Source of the DNA: Actinomycetes bacterium | GTDB lineage: Bacteria; Actinomycetota; Acidimicrobiia; Acidimicrobiales; Microtrichaceae | Length of the DNA: 26,644 nucleotides | Assembly (NCBI GenBank): GCA_023389745.1 | Contig: JAEWED010000162.1 | Coordinates: forward strand, 1-26,644 | Direction of reading: 5' to 3' | Shown here: piece by piece, positions 6,480 through 14,853 of the stretch | Layout: every line of letters starts with the position of its first letter | Position numbering within the stretch: the stretch's first letter is position 1 | The notes under the pieces: generated by a model | Database searches by the model: none | What the model saw: only the letters and a program-made list of their open reading frames with translations | What the model was told of the DNA's origin: nothing | Position numbers and translations under genes: made by a program

Positions 6480-8050
6480 TGGACGCCATCGAGCTCGAGG
6501 TCCTCTGGGCCAGCCTCATCGCCACGGTCAACGAGCAGGCGAAGGCGCTGCAGCGGGCGGCGTTCAGCCCGATCGTCCGCGAGGCCGGGGACCTGGCGAA
6601 CGCCCTGTTCGACCGCCGCGGACGCATGGTCGCGCAGGCGATCACCGGGACGCCCGGCCACATCAATAGCCTGGCGGCCTCTGCCGGCGCCATGCTGGCC
6701 GAGTTCCCGGTCGACACCCTGGTGCACGGCGACGTGTTGATCACGAACGACCCGTACAAGACCGCGGGACAGCTCCTCGACGTGACGGTGCTCTGCCCCG
6801 TCTTCCGCGACGAGCAGGTGGTGGCCTTCTTCGGCTCCACCATCCACCACACCGACGTCGGCGGCTACGGGATCGGCGCGGGTGGCCGGGACGTCTTCGA
6901 AGAGGGCCTCTGGATCCCGATCTCGAAGTTGCTGGTGGGCGGCGAGCGCAACCCCGACGTCTGGCGCTTCATCCTGTCGAACGTGCGACAGCCGGAGCAC
7001 ATGGCCGGCGATCTCCACGCACAGGTCGCGTCGGGTGAGGTCGGGGCGCAGCGCCTGTTGCGCCTGATGGACACCCACGGCCTGGACGACATCGAGGGAC
7101 TCGCCGACGAGATCATCGAACGATCGGAGTCGGCGACGCGTCAGGCGATCCGGGCGCTGCCCGCCGGGACGTTCGAGGCGACCTCGGTGCTCGACCTGGC
7201 CGACGGCTCCGAGATCACCATCGCCGTCGCCCTCACCGTCGATCCTGACCAGGGCGAGATCGTCGTCGACTACGCCGGGACCTCCGGGGCGAGCCCCTGG
7301 GGCATCAACGTGGCGCGGAACTACACCCACGCCTATACGACCTTCACGATCCGTAGCGTGCTGAACCCCGACGTGCCGAACAACGCCGGCAGCCTCGCGC
7401 CGATCCGGATGGAGGCACCCGAGGGCTCGATCGTCAACGCGGTGTCGCCCATGCCCGGCACGGCGCGTCACGTCGTCGGGATGTTCCTCCCGATGCCGCT
7501 GCTGGGCGCGCTCTCCCAGGTCGTGCCCGACCAGGTCATCGCCGAGGGGGCGGGCGCCGTCTGGACGATGCAGGTCAACGGCACCCACGACGACGGCTCG
7601 CCGTTCATCACCGCGATGTTCACCTACGCCGGGGGCGTCGGGGCTCGCGCTACCAAGCCGGGCCTGTCCGCGACGTCGTACCCCACCGGCGTCTCGGCCG
7701 TGCCCGTCGAGGTCGTCGAGGCCTCGGCACCACTGCGCTTCCTCCGCAAGGAGCTCCGCGACGGCTCGGGTGGCGGCGGCCGGCAGCCGGGCGGGCAGGG
7801 TCAGACGATCGAGTTCACCGTCGATGCCTCGCACCCCTGGCAGCTCAACGCGGTCGTCAGCCGTCTCGCCCGAGGTCCTGCCGGGTTCTTCGGCGGGGAA
7901 CCCGGCGCGGCCGGCTCCTTCAGCGTGAACGGAGAGCCGGTGGTCACCCAGCAGCGCATGACGCTCGCGCCGGGCGACGTCGTGCGCCTCGACCTCCCGG
8001 GTGGCGGGGGCTACGGCCCGGTCCCCACGCCGTCGGACGTCGCGAGCTGA
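6479..8050 (+). CDS. hyuB: Hydantoinase/oxoprolinase subunit B (HyuB-like)
   Basis: A 523-residue partner of the preceding gene, forming the typical A/B pair. Family landmarks are visible: the N-terminal helix region with FSPIVREAGDLANALFD, the GHINSLAASA segment, HGDVLITNDPYKTAGQLLDV, the STIHHTDVGGYGIGAGG block with likely metal/active-site His residues, NVRQPEHMAGDLHAQVA, and the C-terminal Gly-rich GGGGRQPGGQGQ and DLPGGGGYG tails. It is somewhat shorter than many B subunits (about 550-650). Start ATG 6479 shares one base with the hyuA stop and is preceded by AAGGAGAT. Its own TGA overlaps the ATG of the acyl-CoA ligase in the same TGATG arrangement. Confidence 0.93.
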   Translation: MDAIELEVLWASLIATVNEQAKALQRAAFSPIVREAGDLANALFDRRGRMVAQAITGTPGHINSLAASAGAMLAEFPVDTLVHGDVLITNDPYKTAGQLLDVTVLCPVFRDEQVVAFFGSTIHHTDVGGYGIGAGGRDVFEEGLWIPISKLLVGGERNPDVWRFILSNVRQPEHMAGDLHAQVASGEVGAQRLLRLMDTHGLDDIEGLADEIIERSESATRQAIRALPAGTFEATSVLDLADGSEITIAVALTVDPDQGEIVVDYAGTSGASPWGINVARNYTHAYTTFTIRSVLNPDVPNNAGSLAPIRMEAPEGSIVNAVSPMPGTARHVVGMFLPMPLLGALSQVVPDQVIAEGAGAVWTMQVNGTHDDGSPFITAMFTYAGGVGARATKPGLSATSYPTGVSAVPVEVVEASAPLRFLRKELRDGSGGGGRQPGGQGQTIEFTVDASHPWQLNAVVSRLARGPAGFFGGEPGAAGSFSVNGEPVVTQQRMTLAPGDVVRLDLPGGGGYGPVPTPSDVAS

Positions 8051-9636
8051 TGCAACGCCCCGTGCCCACGGGTACCTTCGCCGGACTGTGGCGTCGAGCG
8101 GTCGCCCGACGTGCGAGCGCGCCCTTCCTCGTCTGGGAAGGCGTCGAGGGCGTCACCACCGAGTGGAGCTACGAGCAGTTCGACGCAGTGGTCGGCGAGG
8201 TCGCCGGCGGGCTGCGGTCGCGGGGCGTCGCCGCGGGCTCGGCCGTGCACCTGGTGCTCGCCAACAGCCCCGCCTTCGTGGCCGTGTGGCTCGCCTGCAC
8301 CCAGCTCGGCGCATGGATCGTTCCCGCCGATCCGCGAGCGGCGGCCATCGAGCAGGCGGCGCAGCTCCGTCGCACACGCCCGGCGCTGACCATCGGCTCG
8401 GTCGAGCGCGCCGAGCCCCACCGATCAGGGGTCCGGACCGCGGCCGAGCTCGGCGTCGAGGTGCCGTCGCACCAGATCGACGAGGCCGACACGACGCTCC
8501 GGGAGCTGCGGGGTCCCCGGTTCGAGCCCGACACCACACCGCGGCCGCTCGACCGTGCGGCGGTGATGTTCACCTCCGGCACCACCTCCGAGCCCAAGGG
8601 TGTCGTGCTCACCCAGGCCAACTACCACTTCGCCGGAGAGGTCATGGCGGCGGCCGCACAGCTGGGCCCCGACGACCGCCAACTGGTGGTGCTCCCGCTC
8701 TTCCACGCGAACGCGCAGTACTACTCGGTGGCCTCGGCGATCAGCGTCGGGGCGAGCGTCGCCCTGGTGCCGGCGTTCTCCGCGAGTCGCTTCGCCGGCC
8801 AGGCCTCCCGTCTCGGTGCGACCCACGCCAGCCTGTTCGCCGCGCCGGTGCGGATGATCCTCGCTCGTGGACAGGGTCGGGTCACCGGGGGACGCCTGCG
8901 ACACGTCTGGTGCGCCCAGAACCTGACGGCCGCACAGCACGGCGACATCACCGAGGTGCTCGGCTGCAGTCCGCGGCAGCTCTACGGGATGACCGAGACC
9001 CTGCCGGCGGTGCTGACCCGCCCGGTGCTCGATCCGACCCTGCGGTCGATGGGCGTGGCGTCGCTCGGCTGCACGGTCGTGGTGTGGGACGACGAGCGCG
9101 ACGCACCCGCCGCCCCCGGTGTGACGGGCAGTCTGCTGGTGCTCGGCCGCCCCGGCTACGAGCTCTTCCTGTCGTACCTCGACGATTCGGCCAGCACGGC
9201 TGCAGCCATCCGCCGTCATGAAGCGGACGGGTCCGTCTGGTTCGACACGGGGGACCGTGCGTCGGTCGATGACGAAGGTCGGTTCTACTTCGACGGTCGC
9301 GCCGGCGAGATGCTGAAGGTCGCCGGCGAGAACGTGTCTGCGCTCGAGGTGGAAGCCGTGCTCGCCGAGCACCCTGACGTCCTCGAGGTGGCGGTGGTGG
9401 CCACACCCGACCCCGTCCGTGACGAGGTGCCGCTCGCCTACGTCGTCCTCCAGCGAGGAGCTCCGACCGCGCAGGTCACCGAGCTGCCGTCGTGGGCTGC
9501 GAGCCGGCTCGCTCCGAGCAAGCGACCCCACGCCTACCGTCAGGTCGCAGAGCTGCCCCGGACGTCGGTCGGCAAGATCCGCAAGCACCTGCTGGCGCAG
9601 ACCGAGGTCGTGCGAGAGGTGGGCCTCGATGGCTGA
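8050..9636 (+). CDS. AMP-forming acyl-CoA ligase, CaiC-like
   Basis: A 528-residue ANL-superfamily ligase that should adenylate a carboxylate and transfer it to CoA. All core motifs are present: the P-loop TSGTTSEPKG (175-184), YGMTET (312-317), FDTGD (398-402), the hinge region GRAGEMLKVAGENVSALE (416-433) and catalytic K509 in SVGKIRK. The segments FHANAQYYS (218-226) and FSASRF (243-248) resemble carnitine/crotonobetaine-CoA ligase (CaiC)-type enzymes, which often accompany class III CoA-transferases; such a gene lies in unit B at 17064. The start overlaps the hyuB stop by one base and the end overlaps the RraA-like gene by 8 bp. It probably activates the acid left after ring or amide opening. 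A natural acyl substrate cannot be named. Confidence 0.92.
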   Translation: MQRPVPTGTFAGLWRRAVARRASAPFLVWEGVEGVTTEWSYEQFDAVVGEVAGGLRSRGVAAGSAVHLVLANSPAFVAVWLACTQLGAWIVPADPRAAAIEQAAQLRRTRPALTIGSVERAEPHRSGVRTAAELGVEVPSHQIDEADTTLRELRGPRFEPDTTPRPLDRAAVMFTSGTTSEPKGVVLTQANYHFAGEVMAAAAQLGPDDRQLVVLPLFHANAQYYSVASAISVGASVALVPAFSASRFAGQASRLGATHASLFAAPVRMILARGQGRVTGGRLRHVWCAQNLTAAQHGDITEVLGCSPRQLYGMTETLPAVLTRPVLDPTLRSMGVASLGCTVVVWDDERDAPAAPGVTGSLLVLGRPGYELFLSYLDDSASTAAAIRRHEADGSVWFDTGDRASVDDEGRFYFDGRAGEMLKVAGENVSALEVEAVLAEHPDVLEVAVVATPDPVRDEVPLAYVVLQRGAPTAQVTELPSWAASRLAPSKRPHAYRQVAELPRTSVGKIRKHLLAQTEVVREVGLDG

Positions 9637-10342
9637 CTCCGGACCGCACGAGATCGAACCGGCCGACAGCTTGTCGACGGCCGCCCCGCTCGACGAGGGC
9701 GCGCCGTCGACGGCCGTCGCGGACGTGCTCCTGCTGCGCGGCGAGCGCGGCTGGCTCAGCCCGCCGCTCGCTCACCTGGGAGGTTCCACGACCCCGACGG
9801 TCAGCCCGGCGTTCACCGTCGAGGTCGAGGCGAGCGCCGGGGGCGGTGGGCTCGCCGAGCTGTTCGAGCTGTGCGACTCGGGTGCGTTGGCCGGTCACAC
9901 CCTCGTCCTCGCAGGAGCCGCGGACATCCCCGGCGCGGTCTGGGGAGAGATCCTGACAGCCGCCGCCTTGCGTGCGTCGGTGACTGCGATCGCCGTCGAC
10001 GGGCTCGCCCGTGATCTCGCGGATCTGCCCACGGGCGCACCAGCGCTCTGGGCGCGCTCGGTCTGCACGGTCGGTCCCGGTCGTGCGATCCGAGTGGCCT
10101 CGATGGGCGAGCCGGTCCAGATCGGCGGCGTACGGGTCGCGTGTCGAGACCTCGTCGTGTCGGACGCCGGGGGACTGGTGGCACTGTCCGCCGATCACGC
10201 GGCCTCGGTCCTGGCCGAGGCACGTCGGTACGCCGCAGGGGAAGCAGCGGTCGTGGACGCGCTCGAGCGCGGCGAACCAGCGGCGGATGCCTACGACCAC
10301 AAGCGTCGGGTCGTCGATTCGCTCCTCCGGGGATCGAGTTAA
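9629..10342 (+). CDS. Divergent RraA/HMG-aldolase-like protein
   Basis: A 237-residue protein assigned to the RraA fold on its middle and C-terminal parts: WGEILTAAALRASVTAIAVDG (105-125) followed by LARD (126-129), including the characteristic DG-x2-RD whose Arg/Asp pair (R128, D129) serves metal-dependent pyruvate aldolases and decarboxylases, then GGVRVACRDLVVSDAGGLVAL (166-186). The normal PGDLV turn reads CRDLV here, and the first about 70 residues are not recognisable. It could cleave a hydroxy-oxo acid by retro-aldol chemistry or decarboxylate it, or be an inactive relative. ATG 9629 lies inside the ligase gene (8-bp overlap); the longer in-frame reading is an overlap artefact. It is the last gene of unit A; 80 bp later unit B begins with its own operator. 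Confidence 0.7.
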   Translation: MADSGPHEIEPADSLSTAAPLDEGAPSTAVADVLLLRGERGWLSPPLAHLGGSTTPTVSPAFTVEVEASAGGGGLAELFELCDSGALAGHTLVLAGAADIPGAVWGEILTAAALRASVTAIAVDGLARDLADLPTGAPALWARSVCTVGPGRAIRVASMGEPVQIGGVRVACRDLVVSDAGGLVALSADHAASVLAEARRYAAGEAAVVDALERGEPAADAYDHKRRVVDSLLRGSS

Positions 10343-10363
10343 CGCGGTTGCAACACGGGGGAT

Positions 10364-10381
10364 ACAGATCGTTGGTCTGTT
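10364..10381. promoter_or_regulatory. Candidate GntR operator 4, ahead of unit B
   Basis: ACAGA-N7-TCTGT dyad (10364-10380). The segment GATCGTTGGTCTGTT (10367-10381) matches 11 of 15 positions of the shared 15-mer GACTGTTGGTCTGAC. A second short dyad, GGAC-N5-GTCC, follows at 10386-10398. It is weaker than sites 1 and 3 but correctly placed at the only substantial gap between units A and B. Confidence 0.5.
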
Positions 10382-10422
10382 TGTAGGACAGTCAGTCCAT
10401 GCATCAGGGCGAAGGGGGACGA

Positions 10423-11019
10423 GTGAGCAGTACGAGGACGATGGTGGAAGCGGGGGAGGCGGTGCTGACGCACGCACGCGCCGGTCAGAGAGTGGTCGTC
10501 GAGGACCCCTTCGGCGGCCAGGTGGGTGATCTGTTCGCGTTCGTCGCGGACGATCCCACCGAGCATCTCAGCGCCTCGCACACGCGCTCGGCACTCCGAC
10601 GACTCTTCCCGGCCGTCGGCGAGAGCTTCTACACGACGGCGCGCCGGCCGATCCTGACGATCGAGTCCGACACGTCGCCCGGGGTGCACGACCTGCTGAT
10701 CGCCGCATGCGACGCGGAGCGCTACCGGCAGCTCGGCGCCGACGAGGGCCATCGCAGCTGCGCCGACAACCTGGCAGGGGCACTGGCTCCCTTGGGCATC
10801 GAGCTCACCGTGGTCCCGCAGCCCGTCAACGTCTTCATGAACACGCCGCCGACGGCCGACGGGACCATCGCCTATGGCGAGTCGCCGAGCGCCGCAGGCG
10901 ACCAGCTGGTGCTGCGCGCCGAGCTCGACGTCGTCGTCGTGCTCTCGGCATGCCCCATGGATCTCATCGCGATCAGCCGAGGCGGGCCGGGTCCGCTGGC
11001 GATCCAGGTCATCGATTGA
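10423..11019 (+). CDS. DUF1989 (urea carboxylase-associated type) protein
   Basis: A 198-residue protein resembling the DUF1989/UAAP family that accompanies urea carboxylase and other nitrogen-compound catabolic operons. Supporting segments are the N-terminal QRVVVEDPFGGQVGDLFAF (22-40), HRSCADNL with H110 and C113, PQPVNVFMNTP (132-142) and the C-terminal LRAELDVVVVLSACPMDLIA (164-183) with C177. The family function is unsettled. GTG 10423 is preferred because GGGGGA precedes it closely; ATG 10399 would add eight residues and lacks a ribosome-binding site. It leads unit B, 39 bp before the importer lipoprotein, suggesting a role linked to the imported N-containing compound. Confidence 0.85.
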   Translation: MSSTRTMVEAGEAVLTHARAGQRVVVEDPFGGQVGDLFAFVADDPTEHLSASHTRSALRRLFPAVGESFYTTARRPILTIESDTSPGVHDLLIAACDAERYRQLGADEGHRSCADNLAGALAPLGIELTVVPQPVNVFMNTPPTADGTIAYGESPSAAGDQLVLRAELDVVVVLSACPMDLIAISRGGPGPLAIQVID

Positions 11020-11055
11020 ACCAACCACGCCCTCGGGCACGTAGAAGGAGCTAGT

Positions 11056-11091
11056 TCAGTGATCTCGAAGAAGTCAGTGATCTCGAAGAGG
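11056..11091 (+). repeat. 18-bp tandem duplication across the lipoprotein start codon
   Basis: Two adjacent 18-bp copies (11056-11073 and 11074-11091) differ at one base. Each contains an in-frame GTG, so the start codon is duplicated and the protein begins VISKKSVISKR. Only the first GTG has a proper AAGGAG (11045-11050) at normal spacing. Confidence 0.8.
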
Positions 11092-12099
11092 ATCGTGATC
11101 GTCATGACCAGCGTGCTGCTGCTGGGACTCGCCGCGTGCGGCGAGTCCGACGACAGCGGCGCTGCGTCGGGCGACGAGTCCGCGGCCGAGTCCAAGGGCA
11201 CGATCGCCTATGCCGTGGCCGGTGATCGCAACGACGGCGGCTACTACCAGGGCCAGGTCGACGCCATCGAGGCGGCCGCAGAAGCGGCCGGGTACGACGT
11301 CGTGGTCGTCGACAAGGTGAACCCCAGCGCTGCGCAGGAGACCTTCGAGAACCTGGCTCGCCAGGCTCCCTCGTTGATCATCGCCGGTGGGTCCGAGCTG
11401 AGCGGCGGGATGATCCCGGTGTCGGAGTCGCCGGAGTTCGCCGACATCGACTTCCTCGTGGTGACCGCCGCGCCGCCGTCGACGGACACCTACGCCACGG
11501 TCGGAGCGAACGAGAAGCACGCCCACCTCATGGGTGGGATCGCCAGTGCGCTGGTGCTGCAGCGCACCGGCGCCACGAAGGCGTGCATCGTCGCCGGCCC
11601 CGAGCTCCCGTTCGTGCAGAGCGCAGAAGCGGCCATGCGCGAGGGACTGGCGCTGGTCGACGAGTCCTTCGAGCTCATGGTCACCTACACCGGCAGCTTC
11701 GAGGACGCCGCGCTCGCCCAGGAAGCGGCATCGTCGCTGGCGGCCAACGGTTGCTCTCTCATGTACCCGTACCTCGGCGGAGCGGTCACCGCGGCGGTGA
11801 AGGCGTCCAACGACGCCGGCGTGCCGGCGACGGCCACCTCGATCGACCGCTGCGGTGACACCAGCGCCGACTTCGCAGCGTCCATCCTCTACAACCCCAG
11901 CCTCTACCTCGAGCAGGTCATCAAGGCCTACGCCGCCGGTGAGATGACCGAAGGAGAGTCGCTCGGCGTGTTCGGGGCCGGCGACGGCGTGGGCATCGGC
12001 GCCGTCGTGTGCGACGCGACCCCGGAGGAGCAAGCGACGCTGGATGACTTCTCCGAGCAGCTCGCAGCGGGTGAGCTCGACGCTCACCTCGGATCCTGA
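11059..12099 (+). CDS. BMP-family substrate-binding lipoprotein of an ABC importer
   Basis: A 346-residue membrane-anchored binding protein. The signal peptide has a Lys/Arg-rich start, a hydrophobic core (IVIVMTSVLLLG) and a lipobox LAAC with the lipidated cysteine at C27. A Ser/Asp/Gly-rich linker precedes the binding domain (from about 49). The BMP (PnrA/TmpC-like) type is indicated by the two-lobed pattern: AGDRNDGGYYQGQVDAIEAA at the start, the ATVGANEKHAHLMGGIAS block in the middle and the GVGIGAVVCDAT region at the end. Family members bind purine nucleosides and related small molecules. GTG 11059 has AAGGAG eight bases upstream; a second in-frame GTG at 11077 arises from an 18-bp duplication. 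The ATPase gene follows after 10 bp. Confidence 0.92.
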   Translation: MISKKSVISKRIVIVMTSVLLLGLAACGESDDSGAASGDESAAESKGTIAYAVAGDRNDGGYYQGQVDAIEAAAEAAGYDVVVVDKVNPSAAQETFENLARQAPSLIIAGGSELSGGMIPVSESPEFADIDFLVVTAAPPSTDTYATVGANEKHAHLMGGIASALVLQRTGATKACIVAGPELPFVQSAEAAMREGLALVDESFELMVTYTGSFEDAALAQEAASSLAANGCSLMYPYLGGAVTAAVKASNDAGVPATATSIDRCGDTSADFAASILYNPSLYLEQVIKAYAAGEMTEGESLGVFGAGDGVGIGAVVCDATPEEQATLDDFSEQLAAGELDAHLGS

Positions 12100-12109
12100 C
12101 CGGGACATC

Positions 12110-13693
12110 GTGCACCGGCTGACCCCCACACCGGGCGCGAACGCGCCGGAGGCCTCCGGGCCTCCGGCGCGCCCCCTGCTGCAGCTCAGCGGGATCACGA
12201 AGCGCTACGGGTCACTGGTCGCGTGCGACCACGTCGACCTCGATGTCAGCGCCGGCGAGATCGTCGGCCTCCTCGGACAGAACGGGGCCGGCAAGTCGAC
12301 CCTGATGAAGGTCGTCATCGGCGCGGAGCGCGCCGACCACGGAGAGGTGCTCGTCGACGGGGTCCCGCTCACCGGAGGTGACCCGGCGGCGTCGGCTGCG
12401 GCTGGGGTGGGGATGGTCCACCAGCACTTCAGCCTCGTCGGACGCCTGGCCGTGTGGCAGAACGTGGTGCTGGGCGAGCACGTCGCGCTCGACCGCGACG
12501 CGGCGATCTCCCGGGTCGAGACGATCGCAGAGCGGTACGGCCTCGACGTCGATCCGCTGGCACGCGTCGACGAGCTCTCGGCCGGTCAGCGCCAGCGTGT
12601 CGAGATCATCAAGTGCCTCCGTGCCGACCCCAAGGTCGTCATCCTCGACGAACCCACCTCGGTGCTGACCCAGATCGAGTCCCGGCGGCTCTTCGAGGTG
12701 TTGCGAGGTCTGGTCGAGGACCACGGCCGAGCGGCGGTGCTCATCAGCCACCGGTTGGAGGAGATCCTCCATGCCACCGATCGGGTGAACGTGCTGCGCG
12801 CCGGACGATCGGTGGCCCAGGAAGCGACGGCGGCCTGCGACGCAGCGTCGCTCGCCGCGATGATGCTCGGGCGCGAGCTCGAGGTGCAGGAGGACGCCGC
12901 CGGCGTGGGCCTCGGCAAGGTCGAGGAACCCCCCGGCTCGGGCGACGCCGTCACCGGGCGCGTCGCGCTCGCCGTCCGTGGGCTCCGGGTCGACGGCGAG
13001 GCACATCAGCTTCTCCTCGACGGCCTGGACCTCGAGGTCGCAGCAGGCGAGATCGTCGGCATCGCCGGCGTGGAGGGCAACGGCCAGGACGCGCTCGTCG
13101 ACGTGCTGTCCGGCCTCCTCCGGCCACACGGCGGTCAGCTGCTCACCACGATCGACGACGGCCGGGAGGGCCCGCTGCCGCTCGACCGCCTGGGCGTCAT
13201 CCCCGCCGACCGACACGATTCGGGCTGCGTGCTCGACATGAGCGTCGCCGAGAACCTGGTGCTGAACGACCTCGACAGCGTCACGCGAGGTCGCACGCTG
13301 CGCCGACGTCTCCTCGACGACGTCGCCATGGCGCGGGTGGCCGAGTTCGACATCTCCGTCGTCGACATCCACGCCCCGATGTGGACCCTGTCCGGCGGCA
13401 ACCAGCAGAAGGTGGTGCTCGCTCGTGAGCTCGCTCGTCGCCCGGACGTCATCGTCGCGGCCCAACCGACCCGGGGTCTCGACATCGGAGCCATGGAGTA
13501 CATGTGGGGCCGACTCCGCCAGGAGGCGGAGCGGGGGACCGCGGTGCTGCTGGTGTCCACCGAGCTCGACGAGATCCTCGCGCTGGCGCATCGGATCCTC
13601 GTGATCTACCGCGGGCGGATCATCGGGGAGATGCCGCGTCATGAGCTCGACGTCGACCGCCTCGGGCTCCTGATGGGAGGGACCGCCGCATGA
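12110..13693 (+). CDS. Double ABC ATPase of the BMP-type importer
   Basis: A 527-residue cytoplasmic ATPase with two nucleotide-binding domains, as in nucleoside and sugar importers. Domain 1: Walker A GQNGAGKST (56-64), signature LSAGQRQRVEI (156-166), Walker B VVILDEPTS (176-184). Domain 2: the degenerate GVEGNGQDA (320-328) lacking the Walker Lys, signature LSGGNQQKVVLAREL (427-441), and AAQPTRGLD (450-458) in place of a canonical Walker B/Glu. This asymmetry is normal for the family and is not decay. GTG 12110, 10 bp after the lipoprotein stop, is chosen; ATG 12044 would overlap the lipoprotein by 56 bp and add a non-conserved tail. The permease gene overlaps by 4 bp (ATGA). Confidence 0.93.
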   Translation: MHRLTPTPGANAPEASGPPARPLLQLSGITKRYGSLVACDHVDLDVSAGEIVGLLGQNGAGKSTLMKVVIGAERADHGEVLVDGVPLTGGDPAASAAAGVGMVHQHFSLVGRLAVWQNVVLGEHVALDRDAAISRVETIAERYGLDVDPLARVDELSAGQRQRVEIIKCLRADPKVVILDEPTSVLTQIESRRLFEVLRGLVEDHGRAAVLISHRLEEILHATDRVNVLRAGRSVAQEATAACDAASLAAMMLGRELEVQEDAAGVGLGKVEEPPGSGDAVTGRVALAVRGLRVDGEAHQLLLDGLDLEVAAGEIVGIAGVEGNGQDALVDVLSGLLRPHGGQLLTTIDDGREGPLPLDRLGVIPADRHDSGCVLDMSVAENLVLNDLDSVTRGRTLRRRLLDDVAMARVAEFDISVVDIHAPMWTLSGGNQQKVVLARELARRPDVIVAAQPTRGLDIGAMEYMWGRLRQEAERGTAVLLVSTELDEILALAHRILVIYRGRIIGEMPRHELDVDRLGLLMGGTAA

Positions 13694-14853
13694 CCGATGT
13701 CGTGATCCCTCGCTCCGGCATGACGGACGAGCGCCGCCAGCGGCTCACGAGCGCCCTCGTCTACATCGGTCTCGTCGCTGCGGCGATCCTGTCCGCGCTG
13801 GCGCTCGCCGCCCTGATCCTGGCGTTGGCCGATCGGCCCGCGGGTGAAGCGTTCGAGCTGCTCGCCCGGGGCAGCATCGGCTCCACCTCGGCGATCGTCA
13901 CGTCGCTCAACCACACCGCGCCCATCCTCGTCGTCGCCATCGGCGCCTGCATCGCCGGCCGGGCCGGTCTGATGAACATCGGCCAGGAAGGCCAGGTGCT
14001 GCTCGGGGCGACCTTCGGCGTCGTGGTCGGCACCACCCTCTCGGGGCCGTCGTGGATCATGGTGCCGATCGTCCTGGCAGGTGCCGCTCTGGGCGGGGCG
14101 GCGTGGGCCGGCATCGCAGCGGTGCTGCGCTACGTCTCGAACGTCAACGAGGTCGTCTCGACGCTGCTGCTCAACCTGCTTGCGGTCGCGTTCGTCTCGT
14201 ACCTGGTGAACCAGCCCAGCCTCCTGCAGGAGAACATCCCGGAGGGCTCGATCCAGGCCGCCTCGCCCCAGACCGACGCCATCGACCGAGCCGCCCAGCT
14301 GCCGGCACTGCTGTCGGGACGTGGGTACCGGCTCCACGCCGGCGTGCTCATCGGCGTGGTGCTCGCCGTCGTCGTCGCGTTCCTGCTGGCCCGCAGCCGC
14401 TGGGGGTTCCGACTCCGGATGTTCGGCCACAACCCCCGCGCCGCCCGTCGGGCAGGCGTCCGGCCGATCGTGATGGGCGCCTCGGCGCTGGTCCTGTCGG
14501 GGGCCTTCGCCGGCCTCGCCGGCGGCATCGTGCTCAGCGGTACCGCGATGCGGGTGACGCCCGCAGTGGCCGGGAACTTCGGCTGGGAGGGCCTGCTCGT
14601 CGCGCTCGTCGCCCGCTACAACGCCGTGACGGCCATCGTCGTCGCGTTCCTCTTCGGAGCGTTGCGCGCCGGGGGCGGCTCGCTCGCGGCGTCCGGGGTG
14701 GACTCGTCGATCGTCGGCGTCATCCAGGCGCTGATCGTGCTCGCCGTCATGCTGCCGGCCCTGTACATGCAGAGGCGCCGCTCACGCCGGGCCTCGGAGA
14801 TCGCTCGGCGGGCATCCGCTCCCGCGCCCGTCCCATCGCTGGAGACCGTGTGA
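13690..14853 (+). CDS. ABC importer permease 1 (BPD_transp_2 family)
   Basis: A 387-residue integral membrane protein with a long first helix (about 22-48) and roughly eight or nine further hydrophobic segments. The family block LMNIGQEGQVLLGATFG (about 95-111) and SNVNEVVSTLLLNLLAVAF (about 150-168) are typical of the larger permease in nucleoside-type importers, as is the GHNPRAARRAGV cytoplasmic loop. The C-terminus is Arg/Ala/Pro-rich. It starts within the ATPase stop (ATGA) and overlaps permease 2 by 4 bp, so the three are translationally coupled. Confidence 0.93.
   Translation: MTDVVIPRSGMTDERRQRLTSALVYIGLVAAAILSALALAALILALADRPAGEAFELLARGSIGSTSAIVTSLNHTAPILVVAIGACIAGRAGLMNIGQEGQVLLGATFGVVVGTTLSGPSWIMVPIVLAGAALGGAAWAGIAAVLRYVSNVNEVVSTLLLNLLAVAFVSYLVNQPSLLQENIPEGSIQAASPQTDAIDRAAQLPALLSGRGYRLHAGVLIGVVLAVVVAFLLARSRWGFRLRMFGHNPRAARRAGVRPIVMGASALVLSGAFAGLAGGIVLSGTAMRVTPAVAGNFGWEGLLVALVARYNAVTAIVVAFLFGALRAGGGSLAASGVDSSIVGVIQALIVLAVMLPALYMQRRRSRRASEIARRASAPAPVPSLETV

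Noticed and set aside
4167..7834. Long minus-strand open frames opposite hyuA and hyuB
   Set aside because: Asp/Arg/His-rich antisense readings of highly conserved genes; no motif or ribosome-binding site supports them.
4934..8050. A 1038-codon plus-strand open frame whose first part runs across the hyuA region
   Set aside because: Up to about 6478 it is an Arg/Pro-rich reading in another frame of hyuA; only the part from 6479 (hyuB) shows family motifs. Long spurious frames are expected at this GC content.
13067..13093. Apparent loss of the Walker A lysine in the second ATPase domain
   Set aside because: The GxxGNGQ form is the normal degenerate site of the second domain in this importer-ATPase family, not decay.
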